Part shown: piece after piece, positions 7,544-15,641 of the stretch | Layout of the letters: each line of letters opens with the position of its first letter | How positions within the stretch are numbered: the first letter of the stretch is position 1 | Notes under the pieces: model-generated | The model's input: only the letters and a program-made list of their open reading frames with translations | What the model was told of the DNA's origin: nothing | Database searches by the model: none | Position numbers and translations under genes: made by a program | Assembly (NCBI GenBank): GCA_034189225.1 | Contig: JAXHVL010000026.1 | Span: forward strand, 1-64,000 | Reading direction: 5' to 3' | Source of the DNA: JAXHTY01 sp034189225 | Lineage (GTDB): Bacteria > Desulfobacterota > Desulfobacteria > Desulfobacterales > Desulfosudaceae | Length of the DNA stretch: 64,000 bases

Positions 7544-8341
7544 TTACCCCAGCATCTTCATGGCATCCTCAACACCAGCGCCTTCGTTCACCACAGCTGA
7601 AATGGCTTTCACCATGCGCGTGGGATTGCTGTGCTGGAACACGTTTCGGCCGATGGAAACGCCGGCGCCGCCAGCATCAATGGCGCCCTTGACCACTTCC
7701 AGTACATCCTTGTCGGATTCCATCTTTTCCCCTCCGGCAATCACCACGGGAATCAGGCAGCCGTCCACCACCTCTTTGAAGCTTTCCGGACTGCCGGTGT
7801 AAGACACCTTTACAATATCGGCGCCCAGTTCGTCGCCCACGCGGGCCGCATGCTTGACCACCGAAACGTCGTATTCGTCCTTGATTTTCTCGCCCCGGGG
7901 ATAAACCATGGCCAGCAGCGGCATGCCCCATTCTCTTGCTTCGGCGCTTACCCGTCCGAAATCGTTGAGCATCTGCTTTTCATCCGCATCGCCCAGGTTT
8001 ACATGAATGGAAACACCGTCGGCACCGAGCTTGACCGCCTCTTCCACGCTGCACACCATGGTTTTAGAATGGGGATACGGCGAAAGGTTGGTGGAACCGG
8101 AAAGGTGAATGATCAGGCCAATGTCTTTCCCCCTGCCCCGATGGCCCTTGCTCACAAGACCCTTGTGTTCAACAACGGCATTGGCCCCGCCTTCGGCCAC
8201 ATACTGAACCGCTGACCGGATGTCCTTCACCCCATCAATTGGCCCCACCGACACCCCGTGGTCCATGGGCACGATAACGGTTTTGCCGGTGTTCCTGTTG
8301 ATCAACCTTTCCATTCTGATTTTCTTGCCTAAAATCGTCAT
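7544..8341 (-). CDS. ADTH synthase (DhnA-class aldolase, archaeal shikimate entry)
   Basis: 265 residues of the class I aldolase family that includes DhnA-type FBP aldolase, LsrF and 2-amino-3,7-dideoxy-D-threo-hept-6-ulosonate synthase. Family marks are TVIVPMDHGVSVGPIDG near the start, a Schiff-base lysine in DIVKVSYTG (residues about 180-188) and IPVVIAGGEKMESDKDVLE, with GGAGVSIGRNVFQH at the phosphate-binding end. Pairing with DHQ synthase II in one operon decides the assignment as ADTH synthase. Start 8341 has an AGGAGG 6 bases upstream. It is the first structural gene after the attenuator. Confidence 0.9.
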   Translation of the reverse strand: MTILGKKIRMERLINRNTGKTVIVPMDHGVSVGPIDGVKDIRSAVQYVAEGGANAVVEHKGLVSKGHRGRGKDIGLIIHLSGSTNLSPYPHSKTMVCSVEEAVKLGADGVSIHVNLGDADEKQMLNDFGRVSAEAREWGMPLLAMVYPRGEKIKDEYDVSVVKHAARVGDELGADIVKVSYTGSPESFKEVVDGCLIPVVIAGGEKMESDKDVLEVVKGAIDAGGAGVSIGRNVFQHSNPTRMVKAISAVVNEGAGVEDAMKMLG

Positions 8342-8397
8342 CTTTTTCCTCCTGTGCGCAAACCCTGACCAGCGGTCGGCGCCCGCGGCCTGAAAAT

Positions 8398-8435
8398 AAA
8401 AAAGCCGCGGGCTTTTTCTGTCCGCCCGCGGCTTT
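8398..8435 (-). terminator. Intrinsic terminator of the aromatic operon leader
   Basis: On the minus strand AAAGCCGCGGGC (8435-8424) pairs perfectly over 12 bp with GCCCGCGGCTTT (8412-8401), followed by six T (8403-8398). It lies after the leader-peptide stop (8462) and 57 bp before the first structural gene. A third segment GGCCGCGGGC (8390-8381) repeats the 5-prime arm and can pair with the 3-prime arm instead. Together with the leader peptide this makes a transcription attenuator. Confidence 0.88.
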
Positions 8436-8461
8436 GTTTGCTTTTTGTGGTTTGTTACAGT

Positions 8462-8536
8462 TCAGCGCACCCCAGGCAGACCGGTATAATAAAAATAAAA
8501 AAAATAAAATCTGCCTGCCGTGTTATGTGCGCCCAT
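8462..8536 (-). CDS. Phe/Tyr-rich attenuator leader peptide (24 aa)
   Basis: A 24-codon reading frame, ATG at 8536 and TGA at 8462-8464, encoding MGAHNTAG, then RFYFFYFYY, then TGLPGVR. Four Phe (all TTT) and four Tyr (all TAT) codons form one uninterrupted run, as expected for a leader that senses charged tRNA-Phe and tRNA-Tyr. The run is bracketed by an 8-bp inverted repeat (CAGGCAGA at 8517-8510, TCTGCCTG at 8480-8473), so a ribosome stalled there would open this hairpin. An AGGGAAG site precedes the ATG by about 10 bases. Stop and terminator are 26 bp apart. Confidence 0.88.
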   Translation of the reverse strand: MGAHNTAGRFYFFYFYYTGLPGVR

Positions 8537-8596
8537 TATTTATAAACTTCCCTGTCTTTCAACTGGCCTTAAATGATATTTGCAATCTACCTGCAT

Positions 8597-8625
8597 TGCT
8601 TACACAACAAAAAATTAAATGTCAA
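8597..8625 (-). promoter_or_regulatory. Candidate promoter of the aromatic operon
   Basis: On the minus strand a perfect -35 TTGACA (8625-8620), a 17-bp spacer, and a poor -10 TAAGCA (8602-8597). It lies about 60 bp before the leader-peptide ATG. The weak -10 makes this tentative. Confidence 0.4.
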
Positions 8626-8649
8626 TAGCTTTTCAGCAATTTTATTGAT

Positions 8650-9111
8650 CTATTGTTCAAAACAGAACTCCATCGTAAACTCCCCCTTTTCCGTTTTGTA
8701 CGGTACGGCAAGCACTGGCAGAGCTTCCAGGTGATCCACGGTGTGGCCCTCTTCCATGAAAACGCCCGTGGACTTGGCAACAAGGGATTTTCCGGATTCG
8801 GCCAGCTTGGTGGTGACCTGTCCGGCGATCATGTTGGTGACCTCACCGGCCGCATCCTTGATCTCGTCGTTGAGTTCGGTCATCTCTTCACCGAACATGT
8901 TGGAGACGATGCCGAGAATGCACTCCCTGGTGTAGCTCACCACCACAGTCCCGTTGAAATCGCCGGTAACCGAGAGCATGCAGGTCACATCGCCCGCCGG
9001 TGCATTATCGGTTTTCCGGTACGGCTTGACGATTTCGGCAGGCAGTGATGCGCTGGTCTGAAGCACGTAGAGCGCCGCCTCAATAAAGGGGTTCAGTACG
9101 TCAGCATCCAT
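8650..9111 (-). CDS. CheX-like chemotaxis phosphatase domain protein
   Basis: 153 residues, a single CheX-type domain. Known CheX proteins dephosphorylate CheY-P; the two-residue catalytic motif of the family (E..N) is present as DEIKDAAGEVTNMIAG near residues 85-100. The sequence starts MDADVLNPFIEAALYVLQT, the usual first helix, so ATG 9111 is preferred over the upstream ATG 9144. No other chemotaxis gene is nearby, so it may act on an unlinked response regulator. It is transcribed toward the aro operon but lies before that operon's own promoter. Confidence 0.8.
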   Translation of the reverse strand: MDADVLNPFIEAALYVLQTSASLPAEIVKPYRKTDNAPAGDVTCMLSVTGDFNGTVVVSYTRECILGIVSNMFGEEMTELNDEIKDAAGEVTNMIAGQVTTKLAESGKSLVAKSTGVFMEEGHTVDHLEALPVLAVPYKTEKGEFTMEFCFEQ

Positions 9112-9506
9112 ATCTGATTGCCTCGTAAAATTGCAGGTTCCCACGCAGGAGCGTGGGAACGAGAAAAAAAATTATACGTTATTCACAACAAAGCCCGGCA
9201 ATAACCGAAATCGCTATCGCTATCGGTATCGAAATCGTCAGATGCATTGGCTCATTGTAATTTGAGCCTGATACAAAGCGGTGGACAGAAAGATTTTTGA
9301 TCCAAATTTGAAGTAGTGCAACCACGGGGGGTTGCCCCTACGGCGGTTCGTGAACATCCGGACAATTTCGTAGGGGCAGGCCCCCGTGCCTGCCCTGACT
9401 CGATTTCGATTTCGATAGCGATTCCGATTTCGATTTGGACTAAACCCTTTCCAGGGGTAATCCAAAGCCTGGCCCTCTGGGCCAGGGTTCCTTATTTTGT
9501 CATCAT
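9112..9506. repeat. Gene-free repeat-rich spacer
   Basis: No gene is supported here. It contains a perfect GTTCCCACGC-AGGA-GCGTGGGAAC palindrome (9137-9160), CGATAG/CGATTT hexamer-like words in inverted arrangement (9208-9237 against 9400-9438), and a GTAGGGGCAGGC..GCCTGCCC palindrome near 9370-9397. The first two motifs recur at 40.38 and 40.88 kb. Confidence 0.7.
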
Positions 9507-12500
9507 CTACCATTCAACGGGCAGCCGGACCTTCTGTTTGGCCTTGTTGGTAAACAAAAGATACCCGTTGGTTTTTCCGTAGAGATAAAGATCCCTGGTG
9601 AGCGCCACGTCCTTTTCACAATACTTAATAATATCATCGATTCTTCCCTGCTTCCACCACAAAAGCGCCTGGAGGCCATCGGCGGTCTTTTTTGCCCTCA
9701 AGGTGGCGCCGGCCAGGTTATCCAGGGACAACCGGTATCCGAGGGTTTTGTGGGCCTCTTCCAGAAGATCCAGGGTGGGCAGGGCAGCCACGTCAAACCC
9801 GCTGTAGCCAGCCAGCACCCGGTTGTCAAACCGTTTATTGTTAAACCCGATCACCAGGTCGAGTTCGGCCAGGCGGGCCAGGAAGTCCGCCACCTGATCC
9901 TCTAAATAGGAATGGTATTGGTCTGTTGCCGAATCATAGAGCACCACGCAGCTGATGCCCATCAAATCGGCCCGGTGCCAGCCCCCCACTTCCTTTGCGG
10001 ATCGCTGGGTTTCGATGTCAAACACACCGTAGCGTATATCGCCGTTTCCGCGCACAGCCGTAGACGCGCATGAAGTGGCTGCCGGCTTCGGATCGGTTGA
10101 GGCTGTCGTCCCCGCTGCGCTCCTGGCAGAGGCATTCACCATGGCTTTCAACGCCGGCACCTCGTCGATATTCCGGCGGTCAAGCATTTTATCCAGTACA
10201 AAAACGGCACAGCTCTTGTCAATGGGCCGGTTGCCGGAGCCGCACTTGGGCGAATGCACGCAAGAGGGACATCCGGTCTTGCAGGGGCAACGGATGATCA
10301 TCTTGCGGGTAAACGCCAGCAGGGTCTCGGCCTGCTGATAGGCCTGCCGGGCCAGGCCGATCCCGCCGGAGACGGCGTCATATACAAACACCGCCGGGTT
10401 TTGGGTGCGGGGATGAAACGGCATGGAAATGCCGCCGAGATCGTTGCGGTCGCACAATACAAAAAATGGCAGCACACCGATAATGGCGTGCTCCACGGCA
10501 TGAATGCCGCCCATGAAGTGACGGTATTCATATTCCGCCTCGTCCCGGACGGACATGGGAATGTTAAACCAGATACCTTCGGTCTCAAACACCAGGGGCG
10601 GCATTTCCAGGGGGATGAAATTCATCTGCCGCTTGCCATGCAGCCGCCATTTTTCATACCCGGTGACGGTTTCGGTGACTCGAAGGCGGCCGGTACAGAC
10701 GGTGACCCCGGCCAGGCGCCGCTCCTCATAGACCGCCAGAATCACAGTGTCTTTTTCAGACCGGGTCTTGGTGTAGTAATTGACCTTCTTAGGGACGACG
10801 TTTATGCACATCTGGTCGGTATCAATGGACTGGACCACGTGGGCCCGGCTGTGATGGAGATACACCGCACCGGGATGGGCATCCCGGAAAACCCGGATAC
10901 CGTCAATATCGCCGATGTGTTCTTCGGTTTCCGAACAGATAATGTTGAACCGGTTGCCAGCACCCCGCAGATCCACCGTCCGGTGGGGGGCTTTGCGCTG
11001 TGCATACAGCATTTTCCCGTCCGCACTCCGCAGCAGATCCCCGTTTTGCTCAAGCCCGGTAACGGCATCCTGAACGGCAGCTGCCGCGATAAATGCCTCA
11101 TCCACGTGAATCGGCTGTTCCGCCGCGGCGCAAACCAGGTGCTTTTCCAGAATATTTCGGTTCTCGGGATTGATCACGGCGGATTCGGGCGGCCGGTTCA
11201 TGAATTCAGCGGGATTGTTCATAAAGTACTGGTCAAGGGCGTCTTCACCGGCCACCAGGATCATGGCCGAGTCCTGGCCGCCGCGGCCCACTCTGCCGGC
11301 CCGTTGCCAGGTGGCCATCACCGAACCCGGATACCCCACGAGAATACAGAGGTCCAGGTCGCCGATATCGATGCCCAGCTCCAGAGCGCTGGTGGAAATC
11401 ACCGCCAGCAGCTCTCCGGAACTCAGCTTCGCCTCGATGTCCCGCCGTTCGGAAGGCAGAAAGCCCGCGCGGTAAGCACTGATCACATCGGCAAACTTTC
11501 CGGACTGTTCCGCCCATATGGCGATCAGTTCCGTGAGCTTTCGGGACTGGGCATACACGATGGTCCGAAGACCCCGATGAAGGGCGGCCTTGAGCAGCTG
11601 AATCGCCGTTGAAACAGGCCCGGCCATCGGATTCATGAAAACGATGTGCCGCTTGCCCCGGGGCGCGCCGCTGGCATCGATGGTGCTGACCGGCACGCCG
11701 GTGAGCTGGTGACACAACTCGCCGGGATTGCCGATGGTGGCTGAACTTGCCACAAACACGGGATCGCTGCCGTAATGGTGGCAGATCCGGCGAAACCGGC
11801 GAAACACATGGGCCATGTGCGACCCCATCACCCCCCGGTAGGTGTGAATTTCGTCGATAACCACAAAGACGAGCCGCTCGAAGAAGATCCGCCACGCATC
11901 ATGATAGGGCAGAATGGACAGGTGCATCATGTCCGGGTTGGTCATGACCACGGCAGGCGGATTATTGCGAATTTTTTTGCGCGTGTGGCTGGTGGTGTCA
12001 CCGTCATAAATCGCACCGGTCATTGTCTCCTGCATGCCCGCCGCCTGTGCGACTTCAGAAAACGCCCGCAGCTGATCTTGAGCAAGCGCTTTTAAAGGGA
12101 AAATATACAGGGCTTTTGCGGACGGGTCAGTGCGCAGCTTTCCCAGCACGGGGAGCGTATATATCAGGGTCTTGCCGCTGGCCGTGGGCGTGGCGACAAC
12201 GACCCCCTGCCCCGCGTTAACGGCGGCAATGCCATTGGCCTGATGGGTATACAGGCCGTTTATCCCAAGCGCGGAAAGCAGATCGTCCATCCCCACGTTT
12301 CTGCTTTCGGACGGCGGGGCGATACGGGGCGGGATCTTCGGCATTGTTTTATGATACACCACTTCACCGGCCATGCGGGGGGATGCGACCAGGGACTGAA
12401 TGTACTCCTCCACGGTCCCCCGCGGAACTGCTTCCATCTCTGGCCCGGCACCGCTGATAATCGCTTCGGGTTCACCAAAAGACGGGGGTGCTTTTTCCTT

Positions 12501-12521
12501 GTTGCCTGCCCTGATTTTCAT
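9507..12521 (-). CDS. MrfA-like DEAD/DEAH helicase fused to an MrfB/YprB-like exonuclease
   Basis: About 1004 residues. The N-terminal half is a superfamily 2 helicase: Walker A TPTASGKT, DEIH box in VVIDEIHTYRG, motif III SSATIGNP, motif VI QRAGRVGRGG. A DUF1998-type region follows with a four-cysteine cluster CPCKTGCPSCVHSPKCGSG, as in MrfA. The last ~180 residues form an RNase H-like DEDD exonuclease domain (YGVFDIETQRS, VIGFNNKRFDNRVL, YCEKDVALTRDLY) resembling MrfB (YprB). In Bacillus subtilis MrfA and MrfB are separate proteins of mitomycin C lesion repair; here they are joined. The start at 12521 (MKIRAGNKEK) is tentative. It is divergent from the yfaZ-like gene. Confidence 0.88.
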   Translation of the reverse strand: MKIRAGNKEKAPPSFGEPEAIISGAGPEMEAVPRGTVEEYIQSLVASPRMAGEVVYHKTMPKIPPRIAPPSESRNVGMDDLLSALGINGLYTHQANGIAAVNAGQGVVVATPTASGKTLIYTLPVLGKLRTDPSAKALYIFPLKALAQDQLRAFSEVAQAAGMQETMTGAIYDGDTTSHTRKKIRNNPPAVVMTNPDMMHLSILPYHDAWRIFFERLVFVVIDEIHTYRGVMGSHMAHVFRRFRRICHHYGSDPVFVASSATIGNPGELCHQLTGVPVSTIDASGAPRGKRHIVFMNPMAGPVSTAIQLLKAALHRGLRTIVYAQSRKLTELIAIWAEQSGKFADVISAYRAGFLPSERRDIEAKLSSGELLAVISTSALELGIDIGDLDLCILVGYPGSVMATWQRAGRVGRGGQDSAMILVAGEDALDQYFMNNPAEFMNRPPESAVINPENRNILEKHLVCAAAEQPIHVDEAFIAAAAVQDAVTGLEQNGDLLRSADGKMLYAQRKAPHRTVDLRGAGNRFNIICSETEEHIGDIDGIRVFRDAHPGAVYLHHSRAHVVQSIDTDQMCINVVPKKVNYYTKTRSEKDTVILAVYEERRLAGVTVCTGRLRVTETVTGYEKWRLHGKRQMNFIPLEMPPLVFETEGIWFNIPMSVRDEAEYEYRHFMGGIHAVEHAIIGVLPFFVLCDRNDLGGISMPFHPRTQNPAVFVYDAVSGGIGLARQAYQQAETLLAFTRKMIIRCPCKTGCPSCVHSPKCGSGNRPIDKSCAVFVLDKMLDRRNIDEVPALKAMVNASARSAAGTTASTDPKPAATSCASTAVRGNGDIRYGVFDIETQRSAKEVGGWHRADLMGISCVVLYDSATDQYHSYLEDQVADFLARLAELDLVIGFNNKRFDNRVLAGYSGFDVAALPTLDLLEEAHKTLGYRLSLDNLAGATLRAKKTADGLQALLWWKQGRIDDIIKYCEKDVALTRDLYLYGKTNGYLLFTNKAKQKVRLPVEW

Positions 12522-12643
12522 TGCTTTTCCATCATAAAAAATTCTTCCCTCTTGCCCCAAAAACCTGTATATGTTATACGATAGCTTTAACGAAATGCCA
12601 AAAGGAGATTCCAATGTGCGGTGCTTTTTTTATTGAAGGAGTG

Positions 12644-13255
12644 ATGACCATGTGGAAAACCGGTAAAATGATCGTTTGGACACTGCTGGCGCTGTTTGCC
12701 ACAACCACAGCCTGCTGGGCGCAGAGCGCCAGCTTTGATCTCGGTGTAAGCTCCCAGAATATCCGTGTCAACGGCCAGGTGGAAATGGATTACGGCCGCT
12801 CCATACTTTATGCCGGGGCCGGCGGCCTTTACATTGAAGATGATTACACCCTTTACCATCTCAAAGGGGGCCTGAAACAGAACCTGTTTTCCCCGGCACT
12901 GACCCTTGGTATGGGGTTGAAGGGGGTGATCGGTGAAGCCGAAGTCTATCAATATGATTACAATATTTCCGCCGTAGGCTTCAATGTGCTGGGCACCTAT
13001 GATTTGTCAAAAACCACGGCCGACATTCCCGTGACCTTCAGCGCTGATATCACGGCCGCGCCCGACCCGTTAAGCTACAACGACTGCAGCGAATATCTCG
13101 AATACACCGTCGCGGCCAGCATCAACATTATCGACAACGGGGCCCTGGTGGCGGGATATACCCGCATTGAAACCGAACTCAAAAGCCACGGCATTGAATT
13201 TGATAAAGATGAGGATTCAGTGTTTCTGGGATTTCAGCTGAAGCTGGAAAATTGA
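12644..13255 (+). CDS. YfaZ-like outer membrane protein
   Basis: About 203 residues with a signal peptide (KTGKMIVWTLLALFATTTACWA, cut after AWA) followed by alternating beta strands, resembling the YfaZ family of small outer-membrane beta-barrels. The function of the family is unknown. Start choice is open: ATG 12644 or 12650 gives a normal signal peptide after GGAG, but ATG 12614 has a stronger AAAAGGAG site and would add ten residues (MCGAFFIEGV) before it. The gene is monocistronic and divergent from the helicase. Confidence 0.7.
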   Translation: MTMWKTGKMIVWTLLALFATTTACWAQSASFDLGVSSQNIRVNGQVEMDYGRSILYAGAGGLYIEDDYTLYHLKGGLKQNLFSPALTLGMGLKGVIGEAEVYQYDYNISAVGFNVLGTYDLSKTTADIPVTFSADITAAPDPLSYNDCSEYLEYTVAASINIIDNGALVAGYTRIETELKSHGIEFDKDEDSVFLGFQLKLEN

Positions 13256-13261
13256 TATTTT

Positions 13262-13365
13262 AGGGGTGAGTGGTGAGGTGTGAGGTTCTTGAGAAAAAGG
13301 GACGATTCTTGCCTCACTCCTCACCACTCATAACTCAAAACTCACTCCTCACAACTCATCTCTTC
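13262..13365. repeat. Inverted GTGAGG/CCTCAC repeat between convergent genes
   Basis: GGTGAGTGGTGAGG (13264-13277) with GTGAGG is answered by CCTCACTCCTCACCACTC (13313-13330) and further CTCACTCCTCAC words to about 13360. It sits between two convergent genes, where it could end both transcripts, but lacks a T-tract. Confidence 0.5.
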
Positions 13366-14223
13366 CTATTCCACAAGCTTTGCCATGGCATCGGCCACCG
13401 CGGCAAAAGCCCGGGTGACAGGGGTGTCGGGATTCTGCTCCTGGTAGGAGGTTCCGGCATCGCCGCATTCCACCATTTTTACATCAAAGGGAATTTCCCC
13501 CAGGTAATTGACGCCCATGGCTTCGGCTGTCCGCCGGCCGCCGCCGCTGCCGAACAGTTCCACGGCTTTCCCGCAGTGGGGGCAGGTAAAACCGCTCATG
13601 TTTTCGATCAACCCAAAAGCTTCCATCTTTACCGTCTTGCAGAAATTGATGGACTTTCGAATGTCCGCCAGCGCCACCTCCTGGGGCGTGGTGACGATAA
13701 TCGCCTTTGCACCGGGGATAACCTGCGCCACGGTTAGCGGCTCGTCGCCGGTGCCGGGTGGCGAGTCAATGATCAGAAAATCCAGTTCCCCCCAGTCCAC
13801 ATCCCCGATAAACTGCTGAATCACCGAATGCTTCACAGGGCCACGCCAGATAATGGCGTCATCCTTGCTCTGGCTCAGCGACTCGATCGAGATCGCCCCC
13901 AGATTGTCGGAATACTTCACCGGAAGCATCTTCCGGTCCTGGGTCACGCCGGGCATGGCCGTCAGCCCAAGCATTCTGGGAATATCAGGGCCATGAATAT
14001 CCACATCCATCAAACCCACCTTGTAGCCCTTGTTGGCCAGTGCGATGGACAGATTCACCGACGTGCTGGATTTGCCCACGCCCCCCTTGCCGCTCATGAT
14101 GATGAATTTGTGCTTGATCCTGCTCAGAGACTGTTTGATAGCCTCGGCCGGATCTTTTTTCTGCTGCTGTTGATGCTGCTGCTTGGTTTCGCAGAACGAA
14201 ACCCCTTCCTGCGTCTTGGCCAT
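13366..14223 (-). CDS. Mrp/NBP35-type Fe-S cluster carrier ATPase
   Basis: 285 residues of the ParA/MinD-like Mrp/ApbC family, which holds and transfers 4Fe-4S clusters. It has a deviant Walker A SGKGGVGKSS, switch residues in MDVDIHGPDIPRMLG, and SPPGTGDEPL. The C-terminal ligand pair CPHC (in NMSGFTCPHCGK) is present. The short Gln-rich head (KQQHQQQQKK) lacks the N-terminal DUF59 domain of some Mrp proteins. It lies 103 bp after the DUF134 gene on the same strand, probably in one operon under the operator at 14754-14773. Confidence 0.92.
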   Translation of the reverse strand: MAKTQEGVSFCETKQQHQQQQKKDPAEAIKQSLSRIKHKFIIMSGKGGVGKSSTSVNLSIALANKGYKVGLMDVDIHGPDIPRMLGLTAMPGVTQDRKMLPVKYSDNLGAISIESLSQSKDDAIIWRGPVKHSVIQQFIGDVDWGELDFLIIDSPPGTGDEPLTVAQVIPGAKAIIVTTPQEVALADIRKSINFCKTVKMEAFGLIENMSGFTCPHCGKAVELFGSGGGRRTAEAMGVNYLGEIPFDVKMVECGDAGTSYQEQNPDTPVTRAFAAVADAMAKLVE

Positions 14224-14326
14224 TTTTCCATTTCCTTCCTTATTATTTTGTTACAAAAAGTCGTTTTGAGATGGACAATAACCCTCTTTTTCAAAAATGC
14301 AACTGTTGATACCAATGTCCGTGGCA

Positions 14327-14746
14327 TCATTCCGGCGGTGTTGACAGCTTTTCCCTGCATGAAGGACATTCAACCGTATTGTCGTTTTCAGCTTCAGCGG
14401 CCGTGGTCCACTGGGTATTGCACTTACTGCAGACAAACTTGAGGAGTTCCCCATCCGCGGTCCGGTATTCGCCCCCTTCAATACGGATGGCCATCCCGTT
14501 CACCAGGGCAGCGGCGACCGACTTTCGCGCCTTCTGCACAATTCTGCCGAAGGTGGCCCGGGAAACCCCCATGCGTTTTCCGGCCGCTTCATGGGAAAGC
14601 CCCATAAGATCCGCAAGCCGCAACGCCTCATACTCATCCACGGTCAGCGAAACCTCCGTCAGCAGCCGCAACGGCACGCCCCGGGGCTTAAAGTACGTTA
14701 CATTCGGATCGCAGATAATATTTCTTTTTTTCTTTGGCCTGGGCAT
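14327..14746 (-). CDS. DUF134 family DNA-binding regulator
   Basis: 139 residues. The first ~95 are the DUF134 helix-turn-helix (YFKPRGVPLR, then LTVDEYEALRLADLMGLSHEAAGKRMGVSRATFGRI). The C-terminal part carries a CxxC...CxxC zinc-ribbon-like unit (CSKCNTQW and CPSCREK). DUF134 genes are often beside Mrp or nitrogenase-cofactor-like proteins; here it precedes mrp. Its own promoter region carries a 20-bp palindrome, so autoregulation is likely. Whether it senses metal or Fe-S through its cysteines is inference. Confidence 0.9.
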   Translation of the reverse strand: MPRPKKKRNIICDPNVTYFKPRGVPLRLLTEVSLTVDEYEALRLADLMGLSHEAAGKRMGVSRATFGRIVQKARKSVAAALVNGMAIRIEGGEYRTADGELLKFVCSKCNTQWTTAAEAENDNTVECPSCREKLSTPPE

Positions 14747-14753
14747 AATTAAT

Positions 14754-14773
14754 TTATGAGCATATACTCATAA
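14754..14773. promoter_or_regulatory. Palindromic operator of the DUF134-mrp operon
   Basis: TTATGAGCATATACTCATAA: outer 7-bp arms TTATGAG / CTCATAA match perfectly and the centre is near-symmetric. It lies between the -10 element and the DUF134 start codon, about where transcription would begin, so a bound protein would block initiation. The product of the adjacent gene is the obvious candidate binder (inference). Confidence 0.7.
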
Positions 14774-14775
14774 TC

Positions 14776-14804
14776 TTTATACAAATTTTATTTCTCATTG
14801 TCAA
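14776..14804 (-). promoter_or_regulatory. Promoter of DUF134-mrp
   Basis: On the minus strand a perfect TTGACA (14804-14799), 17-bp spacer, and TATAAA (14781-14776), immediately followed by the palindromic operator. A near-consensus housekeeping promoter of the kind that is normally held in check. Confidence 0.75.
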
Positions 14805-14822
14805 GCAAGATGGATAAAACCA

Positions 14823-15530
14823 TCACCTGCCGCCGAACATCTTTCGAAACCCCCGGCGCTCATTGGCCAGGGCCGCCTCAAAGGTGGTTGCATTCCGATA
14901 CTCAATGCACTTCTTGATGGTAAGGGCCAGCTCAAAATTGACGGCGCAGAACTGACCGGCAATCTCCTTTGCCCGATCCAGAAGCGCATCCGGCGCCACC
15001 ACCTCGTTTACCAGACCGCTTTGCAGGGCCTTTTCCGCCGAAATCGGCTGGCAGGTCAGGGAAAATTGCTTGGCCATCCGCTGGCCCACGGCCTGTTGAA
15101 GCAGCTGGGTCATGCCCCACCCCGGATGGATTCCTACCTTGGCATGGGAATCGATAAAGATGGCGTTCTCCGATGCGATCAGAAAATCACAATTCAACGC
15201 CAGTTCAAACCCGCCGGTAATGGCATGGCCGTTCACCGCTCCGATAATCGGCTTTTCACACTCGCCCATCACCACCACCATATCCCGGCCATCCCCCCTC
15301 GGGTCCATCAGGTTGTCCGTTGCCAGACAGTCCAGATCCAGCCCCGAACAAAACGCCTTGCCGTTGCCAGTAATAATCACCGCCTTTACCGCATCATCGG
15401 CGGCCGCCCTGTCGATCCCCTCATACAACCCCCGCAGCAGCGCCTCATTAATCGCATTCCGCCGCTCAGGCCGGTTCAGGGTTATTACGGCTATGCCCTG
15501 GTCACATAGATACAAAACTGGTCGTTCCAT
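14823..15530 (-). CDS. Enoyl-CoA hydratase/isomerase family protein
   Basis: 235 residues with the crotonase fold. The oxyanion-hole segments are present: ITGNGKAFCSGLDLDCL (first) and NGHAITGGFELALNCDFLIAS (second). The usual first catalytic Glu position falls in HAKVGIHPGWGMTQLL, where HPG replaces the more common E/GxxP pattern, so hydratase activity is uncertain. Slightly short for the family (about 255-260). GTGAGG precedes ATG 15530. It lies upstream of the DUF134 promoter and appears monocistronic. Confidence 0.82.
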   Translation of the reverse strand: MERPVLYLCDQGIAVITLNRPERRNAINEALLRGLYEGIDRAAADDAVKAVIITGNGKAFCSGLDLDCLATDNLMDPRGDGRDMVVVMGECEKPIIGAVNGHAITGGFELALNCDFLIASENAIFIDSHAKVGIHPGWGMTQLLQQAVGQRMAKQFSLTCQPISAEKALQSGLVNEVVAPDALLDRAKEIAGQFCAVNFELALTIKKCIEYRNATTFEAALANERRGFRKMFGGR

Positions 15531-15641
15531 GAAGAAACCTCACTTAATTTCAGTGAATCAAATTTTAAAAATAAACAAATCAATTCAATATAGCATTCAC
15601 CTCGTTATTTCACTGGCTAAGACACGTAACCGTCTCTCTCA

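Noticed and set aside
10254..11612. 452-codon plus-strand frame opposite the helicase
   Set aside because: Antisense of the helicase gene; Gly/His/Val-rich composition typical of reverse-frame reading in GC-rich genes.
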